NCBI GenBank assembly: GCA_032158295.1
Contig: CM063247.1
Span: 22,434,358-22,498,357, forward strand
DNA from: Pycnopodia helianthoides
Lineage: Eukaryota > Echinodermata > Asteroidea > Forcipulatida > Asteriidae
DNA length: 64,000 nt
Direction of reading: 5' to 3'
The translations under genes were made by a program, and so were the position numbers. The notes under the pieces were generated by a model. It saw only the letters and a list, made by a program, of their open reading frames with translations. It was not told where the DNA came from and searched no databases. The first letter of the stretch is position 1, and each line of letters begins with the position of its first letter. This document shows positions 23,471 through 34,916 of this stretch, piece after piece.

Positions 23471-26400
23471 CTACGAGCTCATTGAGGTCCAAAAGCAATG
23501 AGTGTACCACTTACATGTCAACCTGACATCCAAGGATGCATACGGGGGTAATTTGTCAATTAGATTGCCAACTGAAAATCGATCGAATTCCCATCCTACC
23601 GTCACGAGAGAAAGAGAGGGGGAAAAAATCAACCAGATTCGCTTCTGGCGTACCTACATTGAGAAGGAACGAAGATCCTTTTTTTTAATCATGGAGCCTG
23701 TCATTCGCTAAGTTCGACTTATGGTAAGTGGTTACTCATTCTTGGGTCTTGTAAAACATGGTTGTCGATTGAACATGGTTCTTCGCTATGGTGCAGCGCG
23801 GCGTGCCTTCTGGTATTGTCTGCAGATTATACCCTTGCGCAGAAACGGGGTCTTGGCATTCCTATTGAGCCTGTAATTGCGTAAACTCTTTACTGTTTGA
23901 ATTCTATGCTGTGTTTGTTATGGTTCCAATCCGTACAAAAAAGAAAGAAAGAGAGAAAAGAAAGAAGAAAACAAGAGTGATTTGAGTTTTCTCGAAATAT
24001 AGAGCACAGACAACAAAGAGAGAAGAATACATTGTTACGTTTTTTTTTTTCCTTTTGCGAAGTCAGTTTCCTCAAGACGGTGATACGTGTGTTCCCCCAC
24101 ATTGTGATAATATCATTACGATCAACTAAACATTGACTCAAAAGCTGAACGGTACTGCATAAGCGGTGTCGGGAGCTTGCTATTTTGTTTGGAATCAAAA
24201 CACACAAAAACCGAACTCGCCTTTCTGTTATTCACCAGCCTTCATAAATGGCACCATATCATGTTATCGTTTGTGGGATAATGTATCGGGTTAGAATAAC
24301 TCCTGCCCTGTGTAGATATGACAGTAAGAATGGATGCACACTTTCCCGCCAAACGGTTTCATCTCCGATCCGTATTCATTGAAAGCAATTAGGCGTTCTT
24401 GCGTGAGAACTCCAATGTTAAGAAAAGCTCACAAATCGTTGCTTTATTCTGTTTTTTCCTTTTTTTATTTCTTTTTTTTTTCATTTGTGTTTGCAAATTT
24501 CAAGAGGCAATTGCTTTTAAAAGAAGATTTTTGACCAATTTGGTTCAAAAGATTCAAAGGAAATTTCTTGACCATTTAGCTTCAAAAGAGGTGACCCTGA
24601 CTCGGTTTTAAACTACCGATTACACGGGCATAACAAAATAATATAATGAATGAAATCGATAGCCCAAAATACAATGAGGCGTAGACGGTGATCTTGAAAC
24701 TAAGACCCATTGTTATCTCTTGTGCAGCTCGATAAGAACTGATTGTCATAGAAGTACATTTGCTCTGTCCTCATGAAAACGTTTTTGTTGTTGTTGTTTT
24801 TGTTGTTGTTGTTGATTTTGTTTTTCCCCTTGTAATTTCAGAACACAGCATTCTGTCATTGCATACCCGCGATGGTGGGCTGTTATTTTGACACGAGTCA
24901 CTGGTGGAACATTATACAGCCGTTTGCTTTATAACATAGCGTGGAGGAAGACTGTCCGGCAAATAAAAATGTAGAGTGGCTGGCGTTGCACTCAATTAGG
25001 CTGAACACATCTACTCGTATATTATTATATATGATTATTCTCTGTCATCTCAAGGGCCCATATAGGCAGGGGTACAAGTGTGGGTGTGTGTGTCCATCTG
25101 ATGCGAAATGCTTTACCATATACATTGGATGGAGATACAGCGCACCAGCAGGTTTGAAGTGCAGATTTCGAAATAAGAGGTTTCACGCAGTCTGAGTGAT
25201 ATCTAGGTCGACACAGATAGGCTCATTATAATTATATCACGCATGTGGGAATAAAGCCTCTACAATGTGACTGTAAGCGGCAAAAGAAGGGAGCTTAAAG
25301 TTCCTTCGTTGATGTTTCCAACACTTGTGTTTCCTATGCATGGTTGTGTTAAAAAAAAATAATTGCTTATTTTAAAGTGCAATTCTAACATTCTAAGACT
25401 GCAACACAAAAGAGTTTCGCTTCGAGGATCAAGCCTTTTTATTTAGCGGGTTACCAACGTTCCATCGTCTTCAACTAAATCCCAGAACAAAAGTGGCACC
25501 CCCAATGTTCAGTTTGCGTGTTAATACACTGGAGTTTCTGATTCACAATGTTGGCCAAGTTCTGACGGCTTTGATTGGCATGTCAGAACTAGAGCACTCG
25601 GTCATTTGTCTAGTCACCCTTTTAGTGTTTCCCGAAACCCTAAATTCCATTGTGAGAGTACTGGGTTTCCTCATTTAAATGGCACACCCATTAGAGAATC
25701 AGCTGTGTAGTGGCTGTCAACGAAAACTTAAACGGGGAAGCGACACTGGATGAGTTGACCTGTCCGGGGCTTTACGCTACGCTCCGTATCCTTTTGCAAA
25801 TTGGCCTGAAACCTTCCATTATGGGGGCAAGATCTCGCATTATGGTGTCTCTATTGACGACACTGTACGCAACATCTCCACACCGTGGGGGAAATGTGAT
25901 ACAGTCACAAAAGCCCCCAATGAAATGCATCCACTTTTCGCGAACCTGCAAATTGTCCCCGACACAACCGCACCGAGAAGCTGGGATATAATGTGGGTTA
26001 ATACCCCCCCCCCTTCTTGGAGCATCCCCCGCTCTTCTTTATCGAACTGTCCTCTAAAAGGGGATTCCTCTGACCAGAATTGCAAGATTAAGCACGAATG
26101 AAACTATATGAGAACGTTTTATCACAACATGCCCCCCCCCCCTCTCTCCACAAGAGAACACTTCGTAGCTACACCTTTCGCAAGATGTCTTAATGTTTTT
26201 GAACAAATTACTTCAAATCTCAATTCAAAAAACGACATGCCCGTTGACATTAATACAACCAGATGTGTGTTGCAATTTGTTCACCCTTCCCGTATCCAAG
26301 GGCCCTTCCTTTCACAGTTTTGGGGATCTATTTCGAAACATTAAACACACATTTTCCTTGATAAACAGAAGCATATTAAAAACAAAGTTTTACTATAACG

Positions 26401-26679
26401 CAAAACACACTTCCATTAAATTATCGGTTAGGTTGCACACAGGGTTACTTATAGTTAGGTTGGTGTAACGCTAACTTCGTTGAATCAGAGATGATTCAAC
26501 TTCTCGAATTAACTTCGCTTGGGAAATTGAGTTTTGTTTTTCACAAACCAGCTGACATGACATACCAAACAGTTCCCCAAGGCCGAACAACCACACATTC
26601 CAAATACATGTAAACAGAAATCACCTTACATGAAGATTTTAATGAGTAAACCAAATAACAAAGACAGACAAGCGACAAA

Positions 26680-27720
26680 ATCAATAACGACAACGGCAAC
26701 GGAAAGCAACACCCCAAAATATAATGACATTGGCAGCAATGACAGCTAAAGCAATCTCACTAACAGCAAGGTATCGACGACAACGACAATGAAGACGACA
26801 ACGACAACGACAACGACAATGAAGACGGCAACGGCAACGGCAACGGCCACGGAAACGGAAACGGAAAAAATAACGTCATCTGTAACGGCGACGGCAACGG
26901 CTCGTAAACGGCAACAACAACGAAAACGGCAACGTCAACGGCAACGGCAAACTATGACAAAGATAACGACAATGGCAAAGACAACGGCAACGGCCACGGA
27001 AACGGAAATGGAAACGGAAACGATAACGGCAACAGTACAATCAATGTCACCAAAACGGCAACGAGAATGACGACAGCGGAAACGGGAACGGCATTGTCAT
27101 CAGCCACTGCAGAAGCAACGTCATCAACAACTGCAACGACAACAGCATCTGCAACGGCAACGAAAAAGGAGTCGATAACGTCATTTGCAACGGCAACGGC
27201 AACGTTCGTAAACGGCAACGGCAACGAAAACAATGACAGCGTAAACGGAAACGGAAACGTCATCAGCAACTGCAACGGCAACGGCATCAGCAACGGCAAT
27301 GGCAACGAAAACGGAAACGGAATCGGTAACTTCATTTGCAACGGCAATGGCAACGCTTGCAGACGGCATCGACAACGGAAACGACGACAGCATCAGCGGA
27401 AACGTCAACGTCATCAGCAACTGCAACGGCAGCGGTATCAGCAATGGCAACGGCAACAAAAACGGAAACGGAATCGGTAACGGTATTTGCAACGGCAATG
27501 GCAACGCTTGCAAACGGCAACGCTTGCAAACGGCAACGAAAACAACGAGGCGAAAGCGGAAACGTCAATGTCATCAGCAACGGCAACGGTACTGACAATG
27601 ACAACGATAACAACAATAGCAACGGCAACGAAAACACAAACGACTAAGACAATGACAACGACAACAATGAAAACAAAAACAACAACAACAACAATTGCCG
27701 CAGCAGGGAAAACATCACAT
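26680..27720. repeat. Degenerate hexanucleotide array (CAACGG/CAACGA/AAACGG) with higher-order units
   Basis: About 1 kb in which the plus strand is a patchwork of 6-mers such as CAACGG, CAACGA, AAACGG and CAATGG and is nearly devoid of T outside interruptions. A longer unit of about 150 bp is superimposed: AAACGGAAACGGAATCGGTA recurs at about 27309 and 27459, and each is followed by ATTTGCAACGGCAATGGCAA and CGCTTGC. Because the unit is a multiple of three without stop codons, frames are open on both strands and yield Thr/Ala-, Asn/Gly- or Leu/Pro-rich strings. These are not genes. Lies in intron 1 of the receptor. Confidence 0.93.
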
Positions 27721-30138
27721 TGAAACATTGCCACTACGTTGCTTTCAAAATATACACTCCTTTAACAAAAAAAACGTATTAGCCAGACCAATGCACATGC
27801 ATCTATTTTTATTTGCTGAAGTTTGCCTACTTGGTTTAACATTAAGCCATCACAAATAATTACAAATGCTGTTCCTCACTATATTTGTGCTTATTTATAG
27901 GAAAAAAATAGTACTTTGTTATAGTACCGGCCTCTTTTCCTCAATTAAACGGATGAATCTGGTTAGCGCGGTATGTGGCAGCTCACTTAGGGCGTGTGGT
28001 GCAGATGGTTCTTGTTCTTGCCACATTAAACAACAAAAAATACTCCCACATTTAATAATGATAAAATTAAATTCACTTCAAATTATTTGTAATTCTTTCT
28101 GAAAGAACTTAATGAAATACGGCGCGTCATGATATTTGACATTTTGGTAGCACGTCGCAAAAACACGCTGTACGGCGTGTGGATGTGACATTTTTTATAC
28201 GCGGCAAAATTGAGTAAGGAATATGTTTAGCCCCTTGGGGTATCACGTAGCGCGTGACTTTTATATTGTCGACAATCAAATTTAACAAGAAGCATTTCCT
28301 TTGGATAGCGTTATAGTTACCAGCCAGTTATGCCAGAGTCGCTGGTCTGCTTCATAATCCTGTTGTTCGTGCTGAGTGATATACAATTGATTACTGTCTC
28401 CCAATTCATCAGTACCGCGCTAACATTTTGATTTTCAATTTCAAATGGTTTTGTTTGCAGGGGTGGGGGGGGGGGAGTAGACACAACGAAACCAAATATT
28501 TATATTACCACTTAAAATAAATAATTTAAGAAATTAGAAGTATCGTTTAATTAATCGATATGGGAACAGACGTAAACTCGAATTTTTCTCGAGTGTATGG
28601 CAAATCTTTCACGGTTGTATGAATGTTGACGGTGCCAGTCACTGAGTCAAGGAGGCAAAACATGCAAGAAGGTTCAATGATAATGAACAAAAAATGAGGG
28701 CAGGAAACCTGGATTCAACATCGCAACGGAACGACCTAGACGCGTTTTTTTTTTTTCTATTACGTGAATGGAAATGTTCCGAGCTGAAGCATGACCATAC
28801 TTGTACCCCTTGCCTGTTATGTTAAGAAAACAAAAATAAAAAATAATAACATGGCTGTCAAACTCAGCCGCCAGGGTAGTGTCTGGTGCCACTTGTTTGG
28901 AAGGCGAAGCAAGAAAACTGCCCCAGCCAGTTGTCAAACCCAGGTATAAACTTTGCTGGATAATGCGTCGAGAAACTACACTGGGGCCGTCCCGAGTGCG
29001 TTTGTACCTCACTGCCCCCGATTAAACTCGACCAAGGTTTATTGTATTACACTTTAACAGACGTTCAAATCACAACACCGTTTTAGTTCACACCAGCGGA
29101 GACTTCCCTTCAAAAAACTACCCACTTCCCCAAAGTAATGAAATTTTACCACCGCATCGTTGATTCCTCTGCCGTTGCTGAGGAACACTGTAAAAACGGT
29201 CTTTACCTTGGAAAAAAATAAAAAATTGCGACACCCGCGTGAGCCGCTGTTGTTTTAATTGATCAGGCGGTTGCTCTGAAGCCAATGTGATATTACGGAA
29301 AGCCCTATGCAAAATAACCGACGGCGAGCAATCTATTTCGTGTATAGGGGGTGTACAGCGAAGACCCGTGTGAGCGTCTCGTGTGGTGTGCTCCCAAAGA
29401 AAAAGAAAAAAAACCTTTCATCGCATCTGAACATTTGATATTCTGACAACGAACTGTAGAGAGAAGATTATATTCTCTCGTGTTTATAATTTCGCGGCCG
29501 CACCACGGATGTTTTTTCAAAGGTTAAACGCCAGAAGGGTCCCCCGGTTGTTAAGCCCCACGGTTCGCACTCTAAAGTGTGCGAGTATTTTGAATAATAT
29601 TACGGCATGCTTGGTTGTGCAAAATCATGTTAGAGAGTTACAAAAGGCTGTGCACAACAATGGAGACCGGCTATAAAGTTAGTGGATTGGCTTGTTATTA
29701 ATAGCGGCCAGTGATGAATGCCGTCTATTTTAACAAAAGGGGTAATTTAATTTTGTACCCAGTTTCATTGAAAGCCACCGTATATTAAATTTAAAGAGAT
29801 GAATTGAAAATGAAAAAAAAGTGATAATAATCCATTAGCCTTATTGAAAGTCAAATTATTCAGAGCTGTGTCGAAAAGCTCTAAGGTGAAACGTATTGCG
29901 GTTGTTATAGCCCAACACAGCCACATGTGCTCCTTCCAAAGCACGGTGGAGACTGAGAGACCTACAAACAAGGTAATGAAGTGAGCGATTATTTTAGCTT
30001 TTCAGCCGTAGAATCGTCTCAGGTTTCTAATTGGTATTCTGCTGCTGCTTATCTGGTGCTGACTGATGCATTAACTTGTCATTTGGATGTGAGTGACCCC
30101 GATTCATCGATTAGGCCCTTAATAATCATCTCGACCTC

Positions 30139-30312
30139 GGCCCAATTTCATAGAGCTGCTTAAGCACAACAACATCATGTTTACCCGAATAAGGTTACCA
30201 GCCAGACTACCATGTCATATGTACAATTTGTGGCTGGTATCCTGCTCATTTCTGCTGAGCAGAAATTTGTCAAGCAGTATTTTCTGCTGAAGCAGCTCTA
30301 TGAAATTGGGCC
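30139..30312. mobile_element. MITE, about 174 bp, with 28-bp terminal inverted repeats
   Basis: The left end GGCCCAATTTCATAGAGCTG then CTTAAGCA is matched by the reverse complement of the right end, GGCCCAATTTCATAGAGCTG then CTTCAGCA, with a single mismatch over 28 bp. A subterminal inverted pair, ACCAGCCA / TGGCTGGT, brackets the centre. Non-coding. Elements with these AATTTCATAGAGCTGCTTAAG ends are, from memory, common in echinoderm genomes. No clear target duplication was seen. Confidence 0.85.
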
Positions 30313-31770
30313 CTGATTAAGTCGATATTAGCTCGACTCTAATAGCTCGTTTGCTGGTCACGCAGAAAGATGATGGCTTTATGACAGTTATTTACCATCT
30401 TACAGGAGATGGAGTAGTTGTTGAAATTGTGATCATGAGTAAAAATGTATTATGTTTCTCTTTTTTTAAGACAGAAGTGGAAGAACTTCCATCACATTTC
30501 ACTTCTTAGCGAAATGTATTCAAATACACAAATAATGATAAGAGGGGAAAGGGGTATTATGAACGCTAAATATATTATATTAGTGCCTATTTTTACAACT
30601 GTACGGTTCAACGTTGACCCATCACAACAGCGGCCCGATTCTCATGCCTTTCTTTTTGTACAGCTGCTATCTACTGTTATTGCGAGGATAACACCAATTT
30701 ACTTCCTTCTTTTCAATTACAGTGGGCTCCAAGTATAACAATCCGTGTTTGTGAAGGACCGATTCATAACAAGACCTGATTTGTGTGTCTAGAATTGTAA
30801 ACTAGAAAAAAGCCGGGTCTCGGAATGTCATCAATTCGGCTTCAGTGATTATTACGCTTGTAATATAAGCTGCGATACACTGACAATGCCCGTACATTAA
30901 AATTAGAAAAGAATACCATCGCATCCCGCAGCCCTATACCAGGCATGTAATCATTTGTGTGTCTAAGAAAAAAACAAAATCCTGTCAAATTGATGGTTCG
31001 TCCAGGGAACACATAAACTGATCGCGTTACAAATATTTTTAAAACTCGAGATTCTGAACTAGATTTATGTTCATGGACATTTGAAAAAAAAATATATAGT
31101 GTTTTCGATGCGTCATAAAATGAACAACTGGGTCCTCTTAAACGACGTTAATGCAAATCACATTAGGGCCATGCAATCATGAAAATTTCATACTGGTACA
31201 CCATCTGTATACATGTAAACAATACCCCCCCCCCCCCACACCTAAAAAAAAAACATAAAAAAAAAAAAGGAAAAAAAAAAGCCAAACAAACAAACATGAT
31301 AATAAATGTGTAACTGAACTGAACTGAAATAGGCATAGTTACTACAATCAACAGTTAAGTGTGTTTTTTTCTGTCAAGTACAATTACCCGAATTTTAAAA
31401 TAGTCGTTTACTTTTCTGTTATTGTCGACGCTTTGCGGCAAAGTCGCCAATTTTCTCAGTGACTGCCGGTACCTCGGAGCAAGTAGACCACTGTGTTATG
31501 TGTTTGTTGTGTTTTTTTGCTTTAGTTTGCCTGCCGTTTTCATCACTTTCCATCGGCCAGTGGGACCCTATTTTTAATGGGAAAAGGGGGACATAAAGAA
31601 AAGTATGCCACCTTTTGTGTAATTCTGTATTTTACTGTGAAGTTGCTTTTGATTTCCCGAGGCGTATCAGACTACCGAATTGGGCGCGTTAATGAAACTA
31701 TAGTTCTCAGCAGTAGAAGATATGATTCAACCGGCTTGTTGAACGAACAGCCCCTCTAGCTCGTACCGAG

Positions 31771-31897
31771 AAGAAAAAAAAAAAAAAAAAAAAAAAAAAA
31801 GACGATCGAGATTACGGGACCTGAGAGCTAGACGATATCAATTTGAGATAAAGACGGGAGGTTTCCTCGATGCAAAAAAAAAAAAAAAAAAAAAAAT
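31771..31897. repeat. Two long poly(A) runs
   Basis: Runs of about 29 A (31772-31800) and about 23 A (31874-31896) separated by about 70 bp of unique sequence. They may be the tails of two short retroposed fragments, but no element body is recognisable. Confidence 0.75.
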
Positions 31898-34205
31898 CTA
31901 ATCAGAAAATATCAAAAAATGCCCAAACACCTACGACTTTTGCTGGAAGTGGGCTCTGCTTCTCGTAGAGGGTTTGCTGAATTTCAGTCTAATCAAGACG
32001 GGGCCATTTGGTGACGTCCTGTTTATAAAACAATTTCGTTCTGTCTTCTATTTCAATCTTTTGTAGACCAAGTTCTTTCGATTTTCATTTTGCTGACAAG
32101 GTTTTCTGCTATCCACTTTGATCCATTGTATTATATTAAAAATGGCCCATGTGCTCTTGATGATTGGAACATTGGCAAGTGCCGAGTGCGTATTCGTTTT
32201 ATAATGACATGCGGATGAGATGAAAGTATAACAATAGGCAAAATGTACCACTGCCGCGTGTGTCGAGTTCCCTATTTCGTTGTTTGTTTTTCACCCACGA
32301 ACCTCCACACACTCGCGACCCACTGAATCGTGGACTGTGTCCTTCCACGTTTTGTCCCCTTGCAACATCGTCGTTGATTCGAATCGAACACGTCCCTGAG
32401 GGCTTATATTTTGTTTCATCTTGTATTTGGTTTTCCTTACCGACGAACCCGTTCGGTTTGTACACCTTGCCTCTTTAAGATATCCTGTACGCTCATGCCC
32501 ACACACTGATCGCCACCGGTCGCGAACCACATCGACCAGTTTGTTTAATCAAATTAATAAACGAACAGGGAGAAGGGGGAACAAAAGTGTTCATTGGTTT
32601 TGGTAGTGGTAGCTCATCGTGTTGGGTGTTCCTTGTCTCGAATCGATCAAAACAACCAGAAATCGATCTTCAGTACACCACCACTTCAAACACTACCCTC
32701 GCAAAATACATATTTGATTATTATGGAACCCTGATATCATACATCTGGCCTTTCGGGAAGACTGACGCTTAAGAGTCAAATTTGGCATTATTACCGCCAC
32801 TCGAGTACGCTACGTGCCCAACAACTGCTTTTTCCCCAACGCTGCGTTAACCTCAGCGCTCACTGGTAGCACCTTTTCAAAAGCACGTGCACATCTGATC
32901 AAGTGCAGCTCTGTCCCGCAGGGTGATCAGGAACAACTCTCGATGGTACTACTCGCTTTTTCCGGAACTTTTTTTTTTCCTGATCTAATTGGCCATTGCA
33001 TCAAGTGATTTATTTCAAAATTGGGATGGACACGTCTTCGCATCGTTGTCAAGTATTTTTGCTTTTATCTGTGACTTTTTTTTCAGGAAGCTCGTGTCAA
33101 AATAGTGGCAAGGGGAAGCGTTAAATTGTTGAGTCGTTTTGCTTATTTAACTTTTGTTTTGTTTTCCCCCCATGGGCTTACCACCGTCATGACAGGCATT
33201 CCAGGTGGTGTGAACTGTTACCCGAACTATTGTTTCATTTTTGTTTGTTTTCAAGCACGAGTTGGGATGTTACAGTGTTTGTACGTCAGTGCGTTTGTTG
33301 AACAAACGATCGAAGCAACCTCGCTAGACTAACCGACAGACGATTGAAAGTCAAGTAAATTATTGGCCTTTGTCAAAAACAACAACATTTGGCTACAACA
33401 ATACAATTACATTGATTGTTGTAGTCTCAATGGACCGGAGAGTATCACAATAACCTGTAATATTCATTTCAGCATGGGGCAAATCGTGATAAACTTTGAT
33501 TTTAGAATAGGAACTTAACATTTCGGCAAATATCCACACGCCATATTTTGGAGTTAATGGACAAATGCGAAGTCGACGCACGCCCGGATCTTGAGTTTTG
33601 ATTGAAACACTTACTGGTTAGTCACGGAGGCGAATCTGTTTTATGCTAAGTTGTTGTAAAAACAACTAGTCGAAACTTTGAACCGCTTCAAAGTGAAATC
33701 ACCTAAAGAACGAGGACGTTTTGTGCCATCGAAATATAACCTGCCCTTAGCCGATGTTGTTCGTATCCCTTTCATTTATCTTGTCATCAACATTTTATTC
33801 TCATTTGATTTGACATTGATATAATAATGTTGTCTCAGAGTATGTGTCGTAATTTAAAGCTGTTTCATCGCAATTTACAGGTGCAGCTGTCACTCTGAAA
33901 ACAATACGTCATGGTTCATTGTTAGGACAGGTTGTCATGTCCTTGCCATAAGTAACATGTTTAGTTTTGATCTCTACTTTCCTTCAGATTAACGGTGGAT
34001 ATAAACAGGGGGGAAAGGGATAAACCATTTTCTCCCGCCCGTGTGTTGCTTGAAGAAAGTGCGCCCTTAACCATTATTTATTGAAGTGACCTTTTCCCCC
34101 CATCCCCGTCTTGCCAGTGTTGCCCAAATCGCCACGGCCCGCTCGCTGTTCGTCCACGCTATGATTAGCTGTTATAGTCTGCCCCCTTATACACTCTAAA
34201 TAAAG

Positions 34206-34245
34206 TCTGGATCAGAATAGCCCGGATCAGAATAGCCCGGATCAG
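34206..34245. repeat. 15-bp tandem repeat, about 3 copies
   Basis: GGATCAGAATAGCCC repeats nearly three times ending GGATCAGAATCTGG. The next 180 bp contain GGGTC/GACCC motifs in both orientations (for example AATGGGTCAAAC, CTGACCCAG), suggesting an old inverted-repeat element of which this is the left part. Confidence 0.7.
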
Positions 34246-34780
34246 AATCTGGTGGGGCCTGACCCAGTTTGGGGTCTGTGTAACCCATAAATGGGTCAAA
34301 CGGACGCAGAATCCTGAGTTAAAAATCAATTGTTTAAAAAAAAAAACTTTCCGGGTTAGCTAGACCGAGAAATGGATCAGCGCCCCATGGACCTGGAAAT
34401 TCGATCAATTCTGACCCTCGAGTTTTCAGATTCTATTTTTGCTGACCAACCATTCGCATACTATTATTATTATAGGCAAGTTTGCGTTTGGCTGACAGTA
34501 TCGTTCAACTAGTACGTTACAGGCGTGCTTGTTTGACACTTGATATTTACACTACGGCATTTTTATTCGATGGAAATATAGAGCAAAAACATTAGTATGA
34601 TTGCTACACACTCGTCCCTCACTTTACAGATGCCGTAAAAAAAAAAAATAATAATAACTAGTTCGGTCAAAATATCAATTGTTGAGTCCCTGGGACTTCC
34701 CGGTATACTATAACAAACCGTGTGGAATTTCAAGTCAATGCCCGTATCTGATTATTACTTTTATTTTGTGCACATTGCAG

Positions 34781-34916
34781 GTAGCCGTACAGGCAACATG
34801 TTGCACCCTGACAGCGATGTCGATAGACCGGTATCTCCTTATCGTTCACGCTGTCAAATCAAGAAAAACTAGAACAACGACAAGAGCCATCATTGTCAAC
34901 GTGGCCGTCTGGATTG
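34781..34916 (+). CDS. KISS1R: Kisspeptin-type GPCR, coding exon 2 (TM3, DRY motif, ICL2, half of TM4)
   Basis: A 136-nt exon preceded by a pyrimidine-rich tract ending TTGCAG and followed by GTAGGT. It opens in phase 0, continuing exon 1, and closes in phase 1, so the codon for G195 is split. It encodes residues 150-195: VAVQATCCTLTAMSIDRY, then a basic second intracellular loop and the TM4 start with W193 (W4.50). The DRY triad is intact at 165-167, consistent with G-protein coupling; family knowledge points to Gq/phospholipase C. The stretch VQATC-TLTAMS-DR is nearly the vertebrate kisspeptin-receptor TM3 as I recall it, and is the best single family marker in the gene. The exon lies 13.1 kb after exon 1 and 23.5 kb before exon 3. 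An alternative donor 4 nt downstream (GTAG|GTAGTG) would break the frame into exon 3 and is rejected. Confidence 0.9.

Larger units (their letters stand above)
21668..34780 (+). other. Intron 1 of the receptor gene (phase 0)
   Basis: 13,113 bp between GTAAGT and TTGCAG. It contains no second convincing coding exon on either strand. Visible contents are a short diverged repeat pair (22.15 and 23.38 kb), a GTT-rich tract near 24.79 kb, the hexanucleotide array at 26.7-27.7 kb, a MITE at 30.1 kb, two long poly(A) runs near 31.8 kb and a 15-bp tandem repeat at 34.2 kb. The remaining sequence is AT-rich and I see nothing in it. Confidence 0.88.

Noticed and set aside
26789..27734. Several overlapping open frames of 80-137 codons on both strands in the CAACGG array
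   Set aside because: They arise because the 6-bp unit lacks stop codons. Compositions are pure low-complexity and every frame, on both strands, is equally open.
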